The notes beneath the pieces are model-generated. The model did not search any database. It had not been told where the DNA came from and saw only the letters and a program-made list of their open reading frames with translations. DNA of 64,000 nt. Origin: Brevibacillus ruminantium. GTDB taxonomy: Bacteria; Bacillota; Bacilli; Brevibacillales; Brevibacillaceae. Position numbers and translations under genes: made by a program. Location: assembly GCF_023746555.1 (NCBI RefSeq), contig NZ_CP098755.1:3794501-3858500 (forward strand), written 5' to 3'. Below are positions 16,078-24,786 of this stretch, piece by piece; position 1 is the stretch's first letter, and every line of letters starts with the position of its first letter.

Positions 16078-16989
16078 GAAAAAATTCATGCTCAAATAGC
16101 GTTCACCCGTATCCGGCGCGATGCAAACCACCCGTTTGCCCGCTCCGAGCCGAACAGCCACGCGGATCGCCGCAAAGACCGAAGCACCTGAAGACGGACC
16201 TACCAGAATCCCTTCCTTGGAAGCGAGCGCTCGCATGCTGTCCAGCGCGTCCTCATCGGCTATCTGCATGATTTCGTCGTAGATCCTGGTATTCAGGATT
16301 TTGGGCACAAAGCCTGGACTTGTTCCGACGAGCTTGTGCGGACCGGGCTTTCCACCAGACAAAACAGGCGAGCCTTTTGGTTCCACTACCCCGATGTACA
16401 GCTCTGGGAGCTTTTCTTTGAGCGCCTCCCCCGTCCCCGTGATTGTGCCCCCTGTTCCCGCTGTGGCGATGAATGCATCCAGCCGCCCCTCCATCTGCTC
16501 GTAGATCTCGCGGGCAGTGGTTACGCGATGAATATCGGGATTCGCTTTGTTTTCAAATTGATGGGGAATGAAGCTGCCGGGAATCTCTTTTTGCAGCTCC
16601 ATGGCTTTGGCGATCGCTCCAGGCATCCGCTGCTCGCTCGGGGTGAGTACGACTTCTGCCCCGTATGCCTTGAGCAGGTTGATCCTTTCTTTGGACATAT
16701 TGTCCGGCATGACAAGAATCGCTTTGTATCCTTTCGCCGCCGCATTCATGGCCAGCCCGATACCCGTGTTGCCGCTCGTCGGCTCGATGATCGTATCCCC
16801 CGGGTTGATCAGCCCCTCCGCCTCTGCGGCCGCGATCATATTGTAGGCGGCCCGATCCTTGACACTGCGCGAGGGATTGTACATTTCCAGTTTCACGTAT
16901 ACTTCCGCAGCGTCCTTGGGAACCATCCGGTTGAGGCGAACGAGCGGTGTGTTGCCTATACAGTCCGTAATATGCTGGTAGACGTTCAT
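16075..16989 (-). CDS. cysK: Cysteine synthase A (O-acetylserine sulfhydrylase)
   Basis: This 304-residue PLP enzyme makes cysteine from O-acetylserine and sulfide. The N-terminus TDCIGNTPLVRLNR, the PLP lysine in NPSRSVKDRAAY, the Asn-loop EPTSGNTGIG and the phosphate-binding loop TAGTGGTITGTG are all present, and GILVGPSSGA follows near the end. Length is normal. AAGGAGG lies 6 nt before the ATG at 16989. It is single-gene, ending at its own terminator. No S-box or T-box was seen in the 240 bp upstream; CymR control is possible but no site was recognised. Confidence 0.93.
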   Translation of the reverse strand: MNVYQHITDCIGNTPLVRLNRMVPKDAAEVYVKLEMYNPSRSVKDRAAYNMIAAAEAEGLINPGDTIIEPTSGNTGIGLAMNAAAKGYKAILVMPDNMSKERINLLKAYGAEVVLTPSEQRMPGAIAKAMELQKEIPGSFIPHQFENKANPDIHRVTTAREIYEQMEGRLDAFIATAGTGGTITGTGEALKEKLPELYIGVVEPKGSPVLSGGKPGPHKLVGTSPGFVPKILNTRIYDEIMQIADEDALDSMRALASKEGILVGPSSGASVFAAIRVAVRLGAGKRVVCIAPDTGERYLSMNFF

Positions 16990-17233
16990 GACGGCCTCCT
17001 TATGTAAAAGAGAGAGGATTGAAAGTAGAGTAATACACTAAGGATACTACACTTTATCAGATTTCTCGAGGGATCTTTTTCTCTAAGCGATCATCCATCC
17101 TCCTATTTCCATTCACACAGCATTAACACGTTTTTTACAACCGATTCATATGGTTTTCATTTTGTTTGTTTACGATAGGTGACAGAACAATCACACAATC
17201 AAACAGAAACAAAAACAAAAAGGAGCCATGGTG

Positions 17234-18331
17234 ATGAAGGGAAACCAGTTGAGATGGAAACGAACCGCTGCGATTATGACATCTGTTTTTTTGCTTGCGG
17301 GCTGTGCTTCTGAAACGAAGACGACAGCTCCTGCAGACACTTCCGAGCTCACACTTGAGCAGATCGTCGAGAAAGCCAAGCAAGAAGGAGCAGTAAACTC
17401 GGTCGGGATGCCCGATACCTGGGCCAACTGGGGAGAGACCTGGCAAAACCTCTCAAAGCAATACGGCCTGAAACATACCGATACGGACATGTCCAGCGCC
17501 GAGGAACTGGCCAAGTTTGAAGCGGAGAAGAATGACGCCACCGCAGATATTGGCGACGTCGGCATCGCTTTTGGGCCGCTGGCGAAGCAAAAGGATCTCA
17601 CTCTTCCCTACAAAACCTCCTATTGGAATGACATCCCCGACTGGGCGAAGGACGACCAAGGACATTGGCTGCTCGGCTACACAGGTACCCTGGCATTTAT
17701 CACTGATAAAACCAAGGTAAAAAATCCGCCAAAATCCTGGGCTGATCTGAAAAATGGGAACTACAAGGTCTCCGTAGGCGACGTCATGAAAGCAAACCAA
17801 GCGCAATTTGCCGTATTGGCGGCCGCTTATGCCTCCGGCGGCGATGAGAATAACATCCAGCCCGGCATTGATTTTTACGCGGATTTGGCCAAGAAAAAAC
17901 GCTTGAACGCCAGCGATCCAAGCGTAGCTAATCTGGAAAAGGGTGAAATCGAAGTCGCAATCCTCTGGGACTTCAATGCACTGGGCTATCGCGACCAGAT
18001 CGATAAAAACCGCTTTGATGTGGTGATTCCAGAGGAAGCCTCTGTCATCAGCGGCTACGCTACTGTCATTAACAAATACGCGAAGCATCCGCATGCTGCC
18101 ATGCTGGCTCGCGAATATATCCTGTCTGATGAAGGCCATTCCAATCTCGCCCGCGGCTATGCCCGTCCGATCCGGACCAACGCGAAGCTGGATGAAAATG
18201 CAAAAGCTATGCTGCTTCCCGATAACATGTACAAAAATGCCCGTCCTGTCGGCGATCTGAAGTCCTGGGAAGAAACCACCAAGAAATTGCCGCAGCTGTG
18301 GCAAGAGCAGGTATTGATCCATGTCCAATAA
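17234..18331 (+). CDS. ABC transporter substrate-binding lipoprotein (Fe/polyamine/phosphonate-type)
   Basis: This 365-residue extracellular binding protein has a lipoprotein signal (positively charged start, then SVFLLAGCASE). The mature part fits the type 2 solute-binding fold used by iron, polyamine, opine and phosphonate importers (SBP_bac_8-like), with LGYTGTLAFITDKTKVKNPPKSWADL and EIEVAILWDFNALGYRDQ. I prefer ATG at 17234, because AGGAG is 8 nt away, over the ATG at 17228 which is only 2 nt from it. The next gene encodes a phosphodiesterase, so a phosphate ester or phosphonate ligand is plausible. Confidence 0.87.
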   Translation: MKGNQLRWKRTAAIMTSVFLLAGCASETKTTAPADTSELTLEQIVEKAKQEGAVNSVGMPDTWANWGETWQNLSKQYGLKHTDTDMSSAEELAKFEAEKNDATADIGDVGIAFGPLAKQKDLTLPYKTSYWNDIPDWAKDDQGHWLLGYTGTLAFITDKTKVKNPPKSWADLKNGNYKVSVGDVMKANQAQFAVLAAAYASGGDENNIQPGIDFYADLAKKKRLNASDPSVANLEKGEIEVAILWDFNALGYRDQIDKNRFDVVIPEEASVISGYATVINKYAKHPHAAMLAREYILSDEGHSNLARGYARPIRTNAKLDENAKAMLLPDNMYKNARPVGDLKSWEETTKKLPQLWQEQVLIHVQ

Positions 18332-19154
18332 CAAACTGGCAATGATCATGCTCGATGGCCTGCGCTATGATACAGCCGTATCGCATATGGGCTATCTCCA
18401 TCATCTGGTTGAATACGGAAAAGCTTCCCGCTTCCGTGTCCAATCTGAGCTTCCCAGCCTCTCCCGCCCTTTATACGAGGTGCTGCTGACCGGAACGCCG
18501 GTGTGGACAAATGGCGTCACCGGAAACCGGACGGTTCGCTTGTCTCATCAAGAAAGCCTGTTTCACCTGACGAGAAAACAGGGGCTGACCAACGCCACGG
18601 CATCCTACTACTGGGTGAGTGAGCTGTATAACGAGGCCCCCTTTGATCCGCTGAGAGACCGCATCCAACAAAATACGGACAAGCCGATCCAGCACGGTAT
18701 CTTTTATTTCGAAGATCATTATCCCGACACACATCTGTTTGCGGATGCCCACTACCTGCTGAATACCCATGGTCCTGATTTTCTTTACGTGCATTCCATG
18801 AATATCGACGACGACGGGCACAAGTATACGGCTGATTCGATCCAGTACCGCAATCGCGTGCTGGCAGCAGATGCCATTTTGGCAACCGTCCTGCCTGTCT
18901 GGATGGAAAAAGGCTATCAGATTATGATCACAGCCGATCACGGCATGACCGCTGATGGAAATCACGGAGGCACGACTTCGGCCGACAGAGAAGTTCCGTT
19001 ATTTATCATCAGTGATCGCATCGCTCCCGGTATCCTCGAAGAGACGATTTCCCAATTGCAGGTGGCGCCGCTCGCCTGCCATCTGCTGGGCATCCCTGCC
19101 TCGGAGGCGATGCAGCCCCTAACCGTATGTGATCGGAGTCCGGCGTCTCCCTGA
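18321..19154 (+). CDS. Alkaline phosphatase-superfamily phosphodiesterase/nucleotide pyrophosphatase-like protein
   Basis: This 277-residue protein belongs to the type I phosphodiesterase/NPP branch of the alkaline phosphatase superfamily. Metal ligands can be traced: Asp in MIMLDGLRYD, nucleophile region PSLSRPLYEVLLTGT, Asp and His in NIDDDGHKYT, Asp-His in TADHGMTADG, and His in NHGGTTSADREVP. No signal peptide is seen, so it acts in the cytoplasm, perhaps on the imported ester. It begins 11 bp inside the binding-protein gene. Its stop codon sits in the loop of a terminator hairpin that separates it from the permease genes. Confidence 0.83.
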   Translation: MSNNKLAMIMLDGLRYDTAVSHMGYLHHLVEYGKASRFRVQSELPSLSRPLYEVLLTGTPVWTNGVTGNRTVRLSHQESLFHLTRKQGLTNATASYYWVSELYNEAPFDPLRDRIQQNTDKPIQHGIFYFEDHYPDTHLFADAHYLLNTHGPDFLYVHSMNIDDDGHKYTADSIQYRNRVLAADAILATVLPVWMEKGYQIMITADHGMTADGNHGGTTSADREVPLFIISDRIAPGILEETISQLQVAPLACHLLGIPASEAMQPLTVCDRSPASP

Positions 19155-19170
19155 GGGGGCGCCTTTTTCT
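19142..19170 (+). terminator. Intra-operon intrinsic terminator / attenuator
   Basis: GGCGTCTCC and GGGGGCGCC pair over nine positions (two G-T) around loop CTGA, followed by TTTTT. The loop contains the TGA stop of the phosphodiesterase gene. The permease gene starts 26 bp after the T-run with a strong ribosome site, so partial read-through is expected. Confidence 0.78.
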
Positions 19171-19195
19171 CCTCATTCAGGAAAGGAGTCCGCGT

Positions 19196-20041
19196 ATGAA
19201 AAGGTTCACCAGTATGCTTTTTTTGACAACGATGCCCTTCTTTTTGCTGGTCATCCTCTTCCTCATCGTCCCGCTTCTGTCCATGATCAACGGGAGCTTC
19301 CAGACAGACGGAGGAGGAGCCTACACACTCAATCAATACCGTGAAATTTTTACAAATCCTTACTATTGGCAAGCCTTTCAAAACAGTGTGCTGATTTCGT
19401 TTCTGTCCAGTCTGGTCGGGATTGTGGCGGCTGTCTTTGCCACGTATGCGATTACCCGCTTTCCCGATCGCCTGCAGCAGCGAATACTCGTCATTACCAA
19501 CCTGACCTCCAATTTTGCCGGTATCCCGCTCGCCTTTGCCTTTATCGTAATGCTTGGCAACAGCGGACTGTTTATTCTGCTGGCTCGAAAGCTGGGCTTG
19601 GATCTGAGCCAATCCTTCAGTCTCTACTCATGGAGCGGTCTGACGCTGGTGTATATCTACTTTCAACTTCCGCTTGCGGTCATGCTCCTTTTTCCGCTCT
19701 ACCGCGGCGTCCAGAAGCAATGGATGGAAGCTGCCGAACTGCTTGGCGCCTCCCCTCTAAAGTTTTGGCTGAAAATTGGCCTGCCTGTGCTGCTGCCGGG
19801 GATCGCCGGAACGTTCAGCATCCTGTTTGCCAATGCGATGGGGGCCTACGCCTCAGCCTACGCGCTGACGACAAGCAACTACAATCTCGTGCCGATCCGC
19901 ATCGGCGCACTGGTGTCCGGCGATATTTTTGCCCGCCCCGAGCTGGGCAGCGCCCTGGCTGTCCTGCTTGGTCTGACGCTTGCCATCGCTCTGACGCTCA
20001 ATGAATGGCTGACGAGACGGATTCGGAGGGATTTATCGTGA
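19196..20041 (+). CDS. ABC transporter permease, first subunit
   Basis: This is a 281-residue inner-membrane permease with about six hydrophobic segments, beginning with TTMPFFLLVILFLIVPLLSM. The ATPase-contacting EAA loop reads WMEAAELLGASPLKFWLKIGLPVLLPG. It forms the channel with the next gene product. GAAAGGAG precedes the ATG at 19196. The last codon overlaps the GTG start of the second permease (GTGA). The family is the POPT/Fe-type binding-protein-dependent permeases, in line with the binding protein and the TOBE-type ATPase. Confidence 0.9.
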   Translation: MKRFTSMLFLTTMPFFLLVILFLIVPLLSMINGSFQTDGGGAYTLNQYREIFTNPYYWQAFQNSVLISFLSSLVGIVAAVFATYAITRFPDRLQQRILVITNLTSNFAGIPLAFAFIVMLGNSGLFILLARKLGLDLSQSFSLYSWSGLTLVYIYFQLPLAVMLLFPLYRGVQKQWMEAAELLGASPLKFWLKIGLPVLLPGIAGTFSILFANAMGAYASAYALTTSNYNLVPIRIGALVSGDIFARPELGSALAVLLGLTLAIALTLNEWLTRRIRRDLS

Positions 20042-20826
20042 AGCGCTTGAACCTGCCTACTCTTTCTTTTGCCCTGGTGATGATCTACCTGTTTTTGCCA
20101 GTAGCTGCCACTGCGCTCTATTCCCTGGCGACTGAGTGGAACAGCACGGTGCTGCCCGAAGGTCTGACCGTCAAATGGTTCGCGGAGCTGTACAGCGACT
20201 CCCGCTTCTTGCAGGCCTTTGCCCGTTCGTTTCTGCTCAGCGGCCTGACGACCATCGCCGGGATTCTCATCATGGTTCCCGCCATCTTCTCTATCGTCGT
20301 CTATGCACCGAAGCTGGAGCGGCTGGTCCAATTGCTGGTGATGCTGACCTACGCCTTGCCGGGTGTTATCCTGGCCGTCGGACTGATCCGCACCTATGCC
20401 GGTTTGGGCATTCCGATGATTTTGATTGCTGCAGGCGCCTACCTCGTCGGGTTGCTGCCGTTTCTGTACCAGGGAATACGCAACAGCCTTCATACTGTGC
20501 AGGCCCATTCGCTGATGGAAGCAGCCGAGCTTTTGGGGGCCGGTCGCTGGCGTGCTTTTCTGCGGGTGATTGTCCCCAACATCATGCCCGGCATTCTCGT
20601 GTCTGCGCTGCTCTCTTTCTCTATCCTGTTCGGCGAATTTGTGCTGATCAACATCTTGGTCGGCGGCCGCTATGAAACCCTGCAGATTTATCTGTATAAC
20701 AAGCTGTCCAAAAGCGGACACATCGCCAGCGCGATTACCGTCACTTACTTTATCCTGATGGCCGTCATCACCGGCCTGATCGTAAAATTTACCCGCGGCG
20801 GCTCCGCCCAAAAGGAGGTATCCTGA
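20038..20826 (+). CDS. ABC transporter permease, second subunit
   Basis: This is a 262-residue permease with a GTG start at 20038, preceded by GGAGGG at 7 nt and overlapping the stop of the first permease by 4 bp. Hydrophobic segments begin with TLSFALVMIYLFLPVAATALYSL. The EAA loop is SLMEAAELLGAGRWRAFLRVIVPNIMPG. It would be the heterodimer partner of the first permease. An in-frame ATG at 20005 exists but would extend into charged residues unlike a permease N-terminus, so it was not used. Confidence 0.9.
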   Translation: MKRLNLPTLSFALVMIYLFLPVAATALYSLATEWNSTVLPEGLTVKWFAELYSDSRFLQAFARSFLLSGLTTIAGILIMVPAIFSIVVYAPKLERLVQLLVMLTYALPGVILAVGLIRTYAGLGIPMILIAAGAYLVGLLPFLYQGIRNSLHTVQAHSLMEAAELLGAGRWRAFLRVIVPNIMPGILVSALLSFSILFGEFVLINILVGGRYETLQIYLYNKLSKSGHIASAITVTYFILMAVITGLIVKFTRGGSAQKEVS

Positions 20827-21845
20827 TGAGTTACGTGCAGATAGAAAATTTGACCAAGACGTTTCACGGCCAGCCCGTCTTGAATCAGTTGTCGCTTGCG
20901 ATCCAAAAAGGCGAGCTGGTCACGCTCTTGGGCCCGAGCGGCTGCGGAAAGAGCACGCTGCTCCGCATTCTCTCCGGATTGACCGCATCGGATAGCGGTT
21001 CGATTCACATCGATGGAAAAGACGTCACCGCGGTACAGCCGAAGGAACGGGAAATCGGCATGGTGTTCCAGTCGTACGCACTGTTTCCCAACCTGAACGT
21101 CAGTGAAAATATCGGATTCGGGCTGGAAATGAAAAAAGTGGCCAAAGCGGAGATGCAGCGCCGCGTCCAGGAAATGATTGAGCTGGTGGGTCTGACGGGA
21201 AAGGAAAGGGCCTATCCCCGGGAGTTGTCCGGCGGGCAGCAGCAGCGTGTCGCACTTGCCCGCTCTCTTGTAACCCGGCCGAAGGTGCTGCTGCTCGATG
21301 AGCCGCTAAGCGCATTGGATGCGCAAATCCGTAAAAATCTGCAAAAGCAGTTGCGAACGATCCAACGCGAGCTGAACATGACCACGGTGCTGGTCACGCA
21401 TGATCAGGAGGAAGCGATGGCCGTCAGTGACCGCATTTACATCATGAACGGCGGTCGCATCGTTCAACACGGCAATCCGCACGAAATATACACCCAGCCG
21501 CGTTCTGAATTCGTGGCCCGCTTTATTGGCAATTACAACGTTCTCACGGCGGAACAGCTTGGCCGCATTGCACCCGGCTTGCCTCTTCCTGCAGCAGAGC
21601 GCTATGCCATCCGGCCAGAGACTCTGCGTGAGGCGCCCGCGGCGGAAGGCGGCATCCCTTTGACCGGAACCATCGACAACATCACCATGCTGGGCAACTT
21701 TACCCGCTACGAAATCGCCGTCGACAATGTCCAGCTGCTCGCCGATCACCTGCACCTCTCCTATCAGCCAGAGCATGCCGGAAAAGCGAAGACGCTGTAT
21801 ATCTGCCCAGAGGATGTGATTCCGCTTCATGACACTTTTGCCTGA
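20826..21845 (+). CDS. ABC transporter ATP-binding protein with TOBE-like C-terminus
   Basis: This 339-residue ATPase energises the importer. Walker A GPSGCGKST, Q-loop VFQSYALFPN, signature LSGGQQQRVALARSL, Walker B VLLLDEPLSALD and H-loop VTHDQEEAM are all intact. The last about 110 residues (YAIRPETLREAP; TGTIDNITMLGNFTRYEI) form a TOBE-like regulatory domain common in CysA/PotA/FbpC-type importers. The start ATG at 20826 overlaps the permease stop and has AAAAGGAGG at 8 nt. It overlaps the DeoR gene by 17 bp. Confidence 0.93.
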   Translation: MSYVQIENLTKTFHGQPVLNQLSLAIQKGELVTLLGPSGCGKSTLLRILSGLTASDSGSIHIDGKDVTAVQPKEREIGMVFQSYALFPNLNVSENIGFGLEMKKVAKAEMQRRVQEMIELVGLTGKERAYPRELSGGQQQRVALARSLVTRPKVLLLDEPLSALDAQIRKNLQKQLRTIQRELNMTTVLVTHDQEEAMAVSDRIYIMNGGRIVQHGNPHEIYTQPRSEFVARFIGNYNVLTAEQLGRIAPGLPLPAAERYAIRPETLREAPAAEGGIPLTGTIDNITMLGNFTRYEIAVDNVQLLADHLHLSYQPEHAGKAKTLYICPEDVIPLHDTFA

Positions 21846-22602
21846 AGAACGAAAGCAAGTGATTATGGATGAACTGCTGCGAAACGGAAAAATCCAGGTG
21901 ATCAACCTGGCCAAGCAGCTTGTCGTCACACCGGAGACGATCCGCCGCGATCTCGATGATCTGGAACAACAGCGCCTGCTCAAACGGGTTTATGGCGGTG
22001 CCATTCCCTATTCCTATGCCAAGCGAGAGCCGCATTTTGAAAAGAAACAGGCGATCCAGCAGGAGGCCAAAGCCCTGATCGGAGGCATCGCCGCCCGGCT
22101 GCTATGCGATGGAGATACCATCGTACTCGATGTCGGCACGACTACCCTGGAAATGGCCCGTGCGATCAAAGGGATCAGCCAGCTCACGATCGTCACCAAC
22201 TCGCTTCCCGCTGCTTCCCTGCTCAATGATCTGCTGGAAGCGAAGGTTTTTGACGGCCAAGTAATCATGCTGGGCGGTGTCACCCACCCTGCGCAGAAAT
22301 CCGTTGCCGGAACCTTTACCTGTGAACAGCTTTCCCGCTTCCGCTTTGACAAAGCCTTCCTCTCGTGCGGGGGTATCGCCCTGGATGGCTTTACCGACTA
22401 CGACATGGAGGAAACCCTGTGCTCAGCCATGATGGCGAAACGGGCGGAACAGGTCTATATGCTCGCCGACGAAACAAAGCTGGGCCAAACCCAATTTTTC
22501 CGAATCTGCGGCTGGGAGGAAGTCACTGCTGTCATTTGTGACCAGCCCATGCCTGATGAATGGCGCACGTCCTCTTTGTCCATCAACTGGATGCACCCAT
22601 GA
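21829..22602 (+). CDS. DeoR/GlpR-family transcriptional regulator
   Basis: This 257-residue DeoR-family regulator has the N-terminal winged HTH (MTLLPEERKQVIMDELLRNG; VVTPETIRRDLDDLEQQRLL) and the sugar-phosphate-sensing domain (DGDTIVLDVGTTTLEMARAI; TIVTNSLPAA; FLSCGGIALDGFTD). Family members usually repress until a phosphorylated intermediate binds. Being co-transcribed with the importer, phosphodiesterase and PHP phosphatase, it probably senses a sugar or polyol phosphate released by them. Start ATG lies inside the ATPase gene. Confidence 0.9.
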   Translation: MTLLPEERKQVIMDELLRNGKIQVINLAKQLVVTPETIRRDLDDLEQQRLLKRVYGGAIPYSYAKREPHFEKKQAIQQEAKALIGGIAARLLCDGDTIVLDVGTTTLEMARAIKGISQLTIVTNSLPAASLLNDLLEAKVFDGQVIMLGGVTHPAQKSVAGTFTCEQLSRFRFDKAFLSCGGIALDGFTDYDMEETLCSAMMAKRAEQVYMLADETKLGQTQFFRICGWEEVTAVICDQPMPDEWRTSSLSINWMHP

Positions 22603-22623
22603 TCGCGAAGGAGAGAAGACAAC

Positions 22624-23634
22624 ATGCTGGTAGACTACCATCTCCATTTGGAGGAAGGACCCTATTCATTCCGCTGGCTCGACCGCACCAATCGGGCGCT
22701 CGGCCATTTTTTCCCGCTAGATGAACCGCGACATACCCGCGCTTGGCTGGCTGCCAGCCATGCCCGATTAAATACACGCCTGACGCAAGGGGCATACCAC
22801 GCAGACTGGATCGATCTGTACCTGCGGGAGGCCAAGCAAAAAGGCTTGCAAGAGGTAGGCATCGTCGACCATTTATACCGCTTCCGGGAAGCACGCCCCT
22901 ATTTTGAAAGGCATATGGATCTGAGCGACACTCCGCTCGGCCGCCTGCAACGCACCTGGCTTGACCAGGTTTGCACGGAGAGCATCCGCGATTTTTGCGA
23001 TGCCATTCAGGAAGCCAAGCCACGCTGGGCAGACCAGGGAGTGCAGCTTCGGCTAGGGCTGGAAGCGGATTATTTTCCCGGAGGAGAGCAAGAACTTGAG
23101 AAGCTGCTGACGCTTGGACCTTGGGATTACGTGATCGGTTCCGTCCATTTTCTCCGCGGCTGGGGATTTGATAACCCCGATACGGCAGAGCGCTTTAGGG
23201 AATTCGATCTGTCTTCGCTGTACGGTGATTTTTTTCAGGTCGTGGAGTCCATGATCAGAAGCGAGCTGTTTGATTTCGTCGCTCATCTGGACAACCTGAA
23301 GGTGTTCTCCTACCGTCCAAGTGAGGCAGAGCTTGTGCCGCATTACCGACAGATCGCCGCGGCCTTGGCCGAGACGGACACCGCCACCGAAATCAACGCC
23401 GGGCTGTACTATCGCTATCCAGTGCGGGAGATGTGCCCCAGCCCTGCTTTCCTGGACGTCCTGCTGGCCTGCGGTGTACCGATTACCCTGTCGTCCGACT
23501 CCCATTTCCCCGACGACATCGGCAGCTATGTCGCGGAAAACTTGCAAACGCTGCGGAGCAAAGGCGTAACAGAAATCGCCACGTTTCGCGGCCGACAGCG
23601 CATCATGAAGCCGTTGATGCCGTTGTTGCCGTAG
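22624..23634 (+). CDS. PHP-domain phosphohydrolase (histidinol-phosphatase-like)
   Basis: This 336-residue PHP-superfamily metallohydrolase opens with the HxH motif (VDYHLHLEEG), followed by GIVDHLYRFRE, a conserved Glu in LRLGLEADYF, SVHFLRGWGFD, FVAHLDNLKVF, and the final SSDSHFPDDIGSYV. These are the trinuclear metal ligands. In this setting it is more likely to remove phosphate from an imported ester product than to make histidine, since no his genes are near. GAAGGAGAG lies just upstream of the ATG. An insertion around residues 25-60 is longer than in typical HisK. Confidence 0.83.
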   Translation: MLVDYHLHLEEGPYSFRWLDRTNRALGHFFPLDEPRHTRAWLAASHARLNTRLTQGAYHADWIDLYLREAKQKGLQEVGIVDHLYRFREARPYFERHMDLSDTPLGRLQRTWLDQVCTESIRDFCDAIQEAKPRWADQGVQLRLGLEADYFPGGEQELEKLLTLGPWDYVIGSVHFLRGWGFDNPDTAERFREFDLSSLYGDFFQVVESMIRSELFDFVAHLDNLKVFSYRPSEAELVPHYRQIAAALAETDTATEINAGLYYRYPVREMCPSPAFLDVLLACGVPITLSSDSHFPDDIGSYVAENLQTLRSKGVTEIATFRGRQRIMKPLMPLLP

Positions 23635-23722
23635 ATGCCGTTGTATTGCGTTTTCGCTGTTTGCGTTCCATTGGCTTGTAGCCGCATTTCGTTTCGAGTA
23701 TCGTTACTTTTTTTACCAGATA

Positions 23723-23731
23723 TGCTATAAT
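23723..23731 (+). promoter_or_regulatory. Extended -10 promoter element of the 55-residue membrane protein gene
   Basis: TGCTATAAT is a perfect extended -10 about 33 bp before the start codon. A convincing -35 is absent, as is common for extended -10 promoters. Confidence 0.55.
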
Positions 23732-23763
23732 GAAGGTATCACCCACGGAAAGGTGTGATCCCT

Positions 23764-23931
23764 ATGCTCTACCTGCTCGGCGGCATTGCTCTGCTGGCTG
23801 GCCTCGCCTGGTGCCTCACTGGCTCCATCAGCCTGAGCAAGAAGGATGAATTTGGAGCCAAACAGTCGATGGACGATGCGATTGCACATCAGACACTGAA
23901 TCAGATCCATCAACAACATCATCATTTTTGA
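23764..23931 (+). CDS. Small single-pass membrane protein with His-rich tail (55 aa)
   Basis: I read a 55-residue frame from ATG 23764 to TGA 23931. It starts MLYLLGGIALLAGLAWCLTG, one membrane helix, and continues with a charged segment and a tail HQTLNQIHQQHHHF. AAAGGTGTGATC provides a ribosome site, an extended -10 lies upstream and an intrinsic terminator follows, so it looks like a one-gene transcription unit. I do not recognise the family. The six-histidine-rich tail could bind metal. Topology would be N-out or N-in with a short cytosolic tail; no partner gene is apparent. Confidence 0.65.
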   Translation: MLYLLGGIALLAGLAWCLTGSISLSKKDEFGAKQSMDDAIAHQTLNQIHQQHHHF

Positions 23932-23977
23932 TAACGATGAGGAAAGCGTGACCAAACTCACGTTATCGCCTTCTGAT

Positions 23978-24006
23978 GAGCCGCTTGAACTTCGCGGCTC
24001 TTTTTA
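23978..24006 (+). terminator. Intrinsic terminator after the small membrane protein gene
   Basis: GAGCCGC and GCGGCTC form a 7-bp stem around TTGAACTTC, followed by TTTTTA. From here to 24197 I see no further recognisable element. Confidence 0.8.
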
Positions 24007-24197
24007 TGTACTTGGTTGTGTTTCAAAATAGTTCCTCTTTTGAACATGTTCTCCAGAGGACTTTGAGTTCGCTGATAATTGAATACTTATTCGTTCAAGA
24101 CATTTTTCATATACATTCATGGGGTAAGCGGAATTACTGACAGAGATTATCATTCAAAAACCCATCCTGGTGTATCGAAAAGGAGGATTATAAGCTG

Positions 24198-24725
24198 ATG
24201 AAAAAAGTAATAGGTACTCTCACCGTAACAATTCTAGGGGCTGCCGTGTTATTTAGCGGTTTTTCAAATACGGAAGCAAGCGATGTTCCAATTTCAACTG
24301 ATATTCAAAATAAGTGGGAAATCTATGCTCAAAATGAGATAAGTAAGAAATTATCAGAAACACACGAGGATGCGATACAAGACTTTCAAATCGATGAGTC
24401 CCAATACACCTACCAAAGTTTGTACGACAAAGAGTTTCAAGGATTAGGGAAAGACGACTCGAATCGCTTGTTCATTTCAGTGTTTAACAGCGTCTTGGTA
24501 AATCAGAAGCAAGGTGACTTTGTACCAGGGTTGCTCCTAAAAAATGATTTATCGGAGGCAATTGTTGTATATAAATCATTGGAGAGTGGAGATAACCACT
24601 TATATGTATTCACTCGCGATGGAAAAGAATGGACTTTAATAAAAGAAGATGTGCAAAAGGGCAAAAAGATGGAGAAAGTAACGTACAAAAATTTACAGCA
24701 ATTTAATGCTGAATATAAATGTTAG
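24198..24725 (+). CDS. Hypothetical secreted protein, AT-rich
   Basis: This is a 175-residue protein with a clear signal peptide (MKKVIGTLTVTILGAAVLFSG, cleavage probably after NTEA-S). The mature part is rich in Lys, Asp, Glu and Tyr, with LYVFTRDGKEWTLIKEDVQ near the end. I do not recognise the family. AAAAGGAGG lies about 11 nt upstream of the ATG. Its AT-richer codon use differs from the neighbours and hints at acquisition or low expression. It is convergent with gerE across a shared terminator region. A spore or cell-surface role is only a guess from the neighbourhood. Confidence 0.7.
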   Translation: MKKVIGTLTVTILGAAVLFSGFSNTEASDVPISTDIQNKWEIYAQNEISKKLSETHEDAIQDFQIDESQYTYQSLYDKEFQGLGKDDSNRLFISVFNSVLVNQKQGDFVPGLLLKNDLSEAIVVYKSLESGDNHLYVFTRDGKEWTLIKEDVQKGKKMEKVTYKNLQQFNAEYKC

Positions 24726-24727
24726 GC

Positions 24728-24771
24728 AAAAAAAAATCCTCCCTCCCAACGCAAGGGAAGAAAAGGGAGGG
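24728..24771 (-). terminator. Intrinsic terminator of gerE
   Basis: On the minus strand CCCTCCC and GGGAGGG pair across a 17-nt loop and are followed by AGGATTTTTTTTT. No T-run follows on the plus strand, so it serves gerE. Confidence 0.75.
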
Positions 24772-24786
24772 TTGTGTGGACTGGGT

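Noticed and set aside
16990-17233. Search for an S-box, T-box or CymR site upstream of cysK
   Set aside because: None of the conserved RNA motifs or a convincing operator was found; no clear sigmaA promoter could be chosen either.
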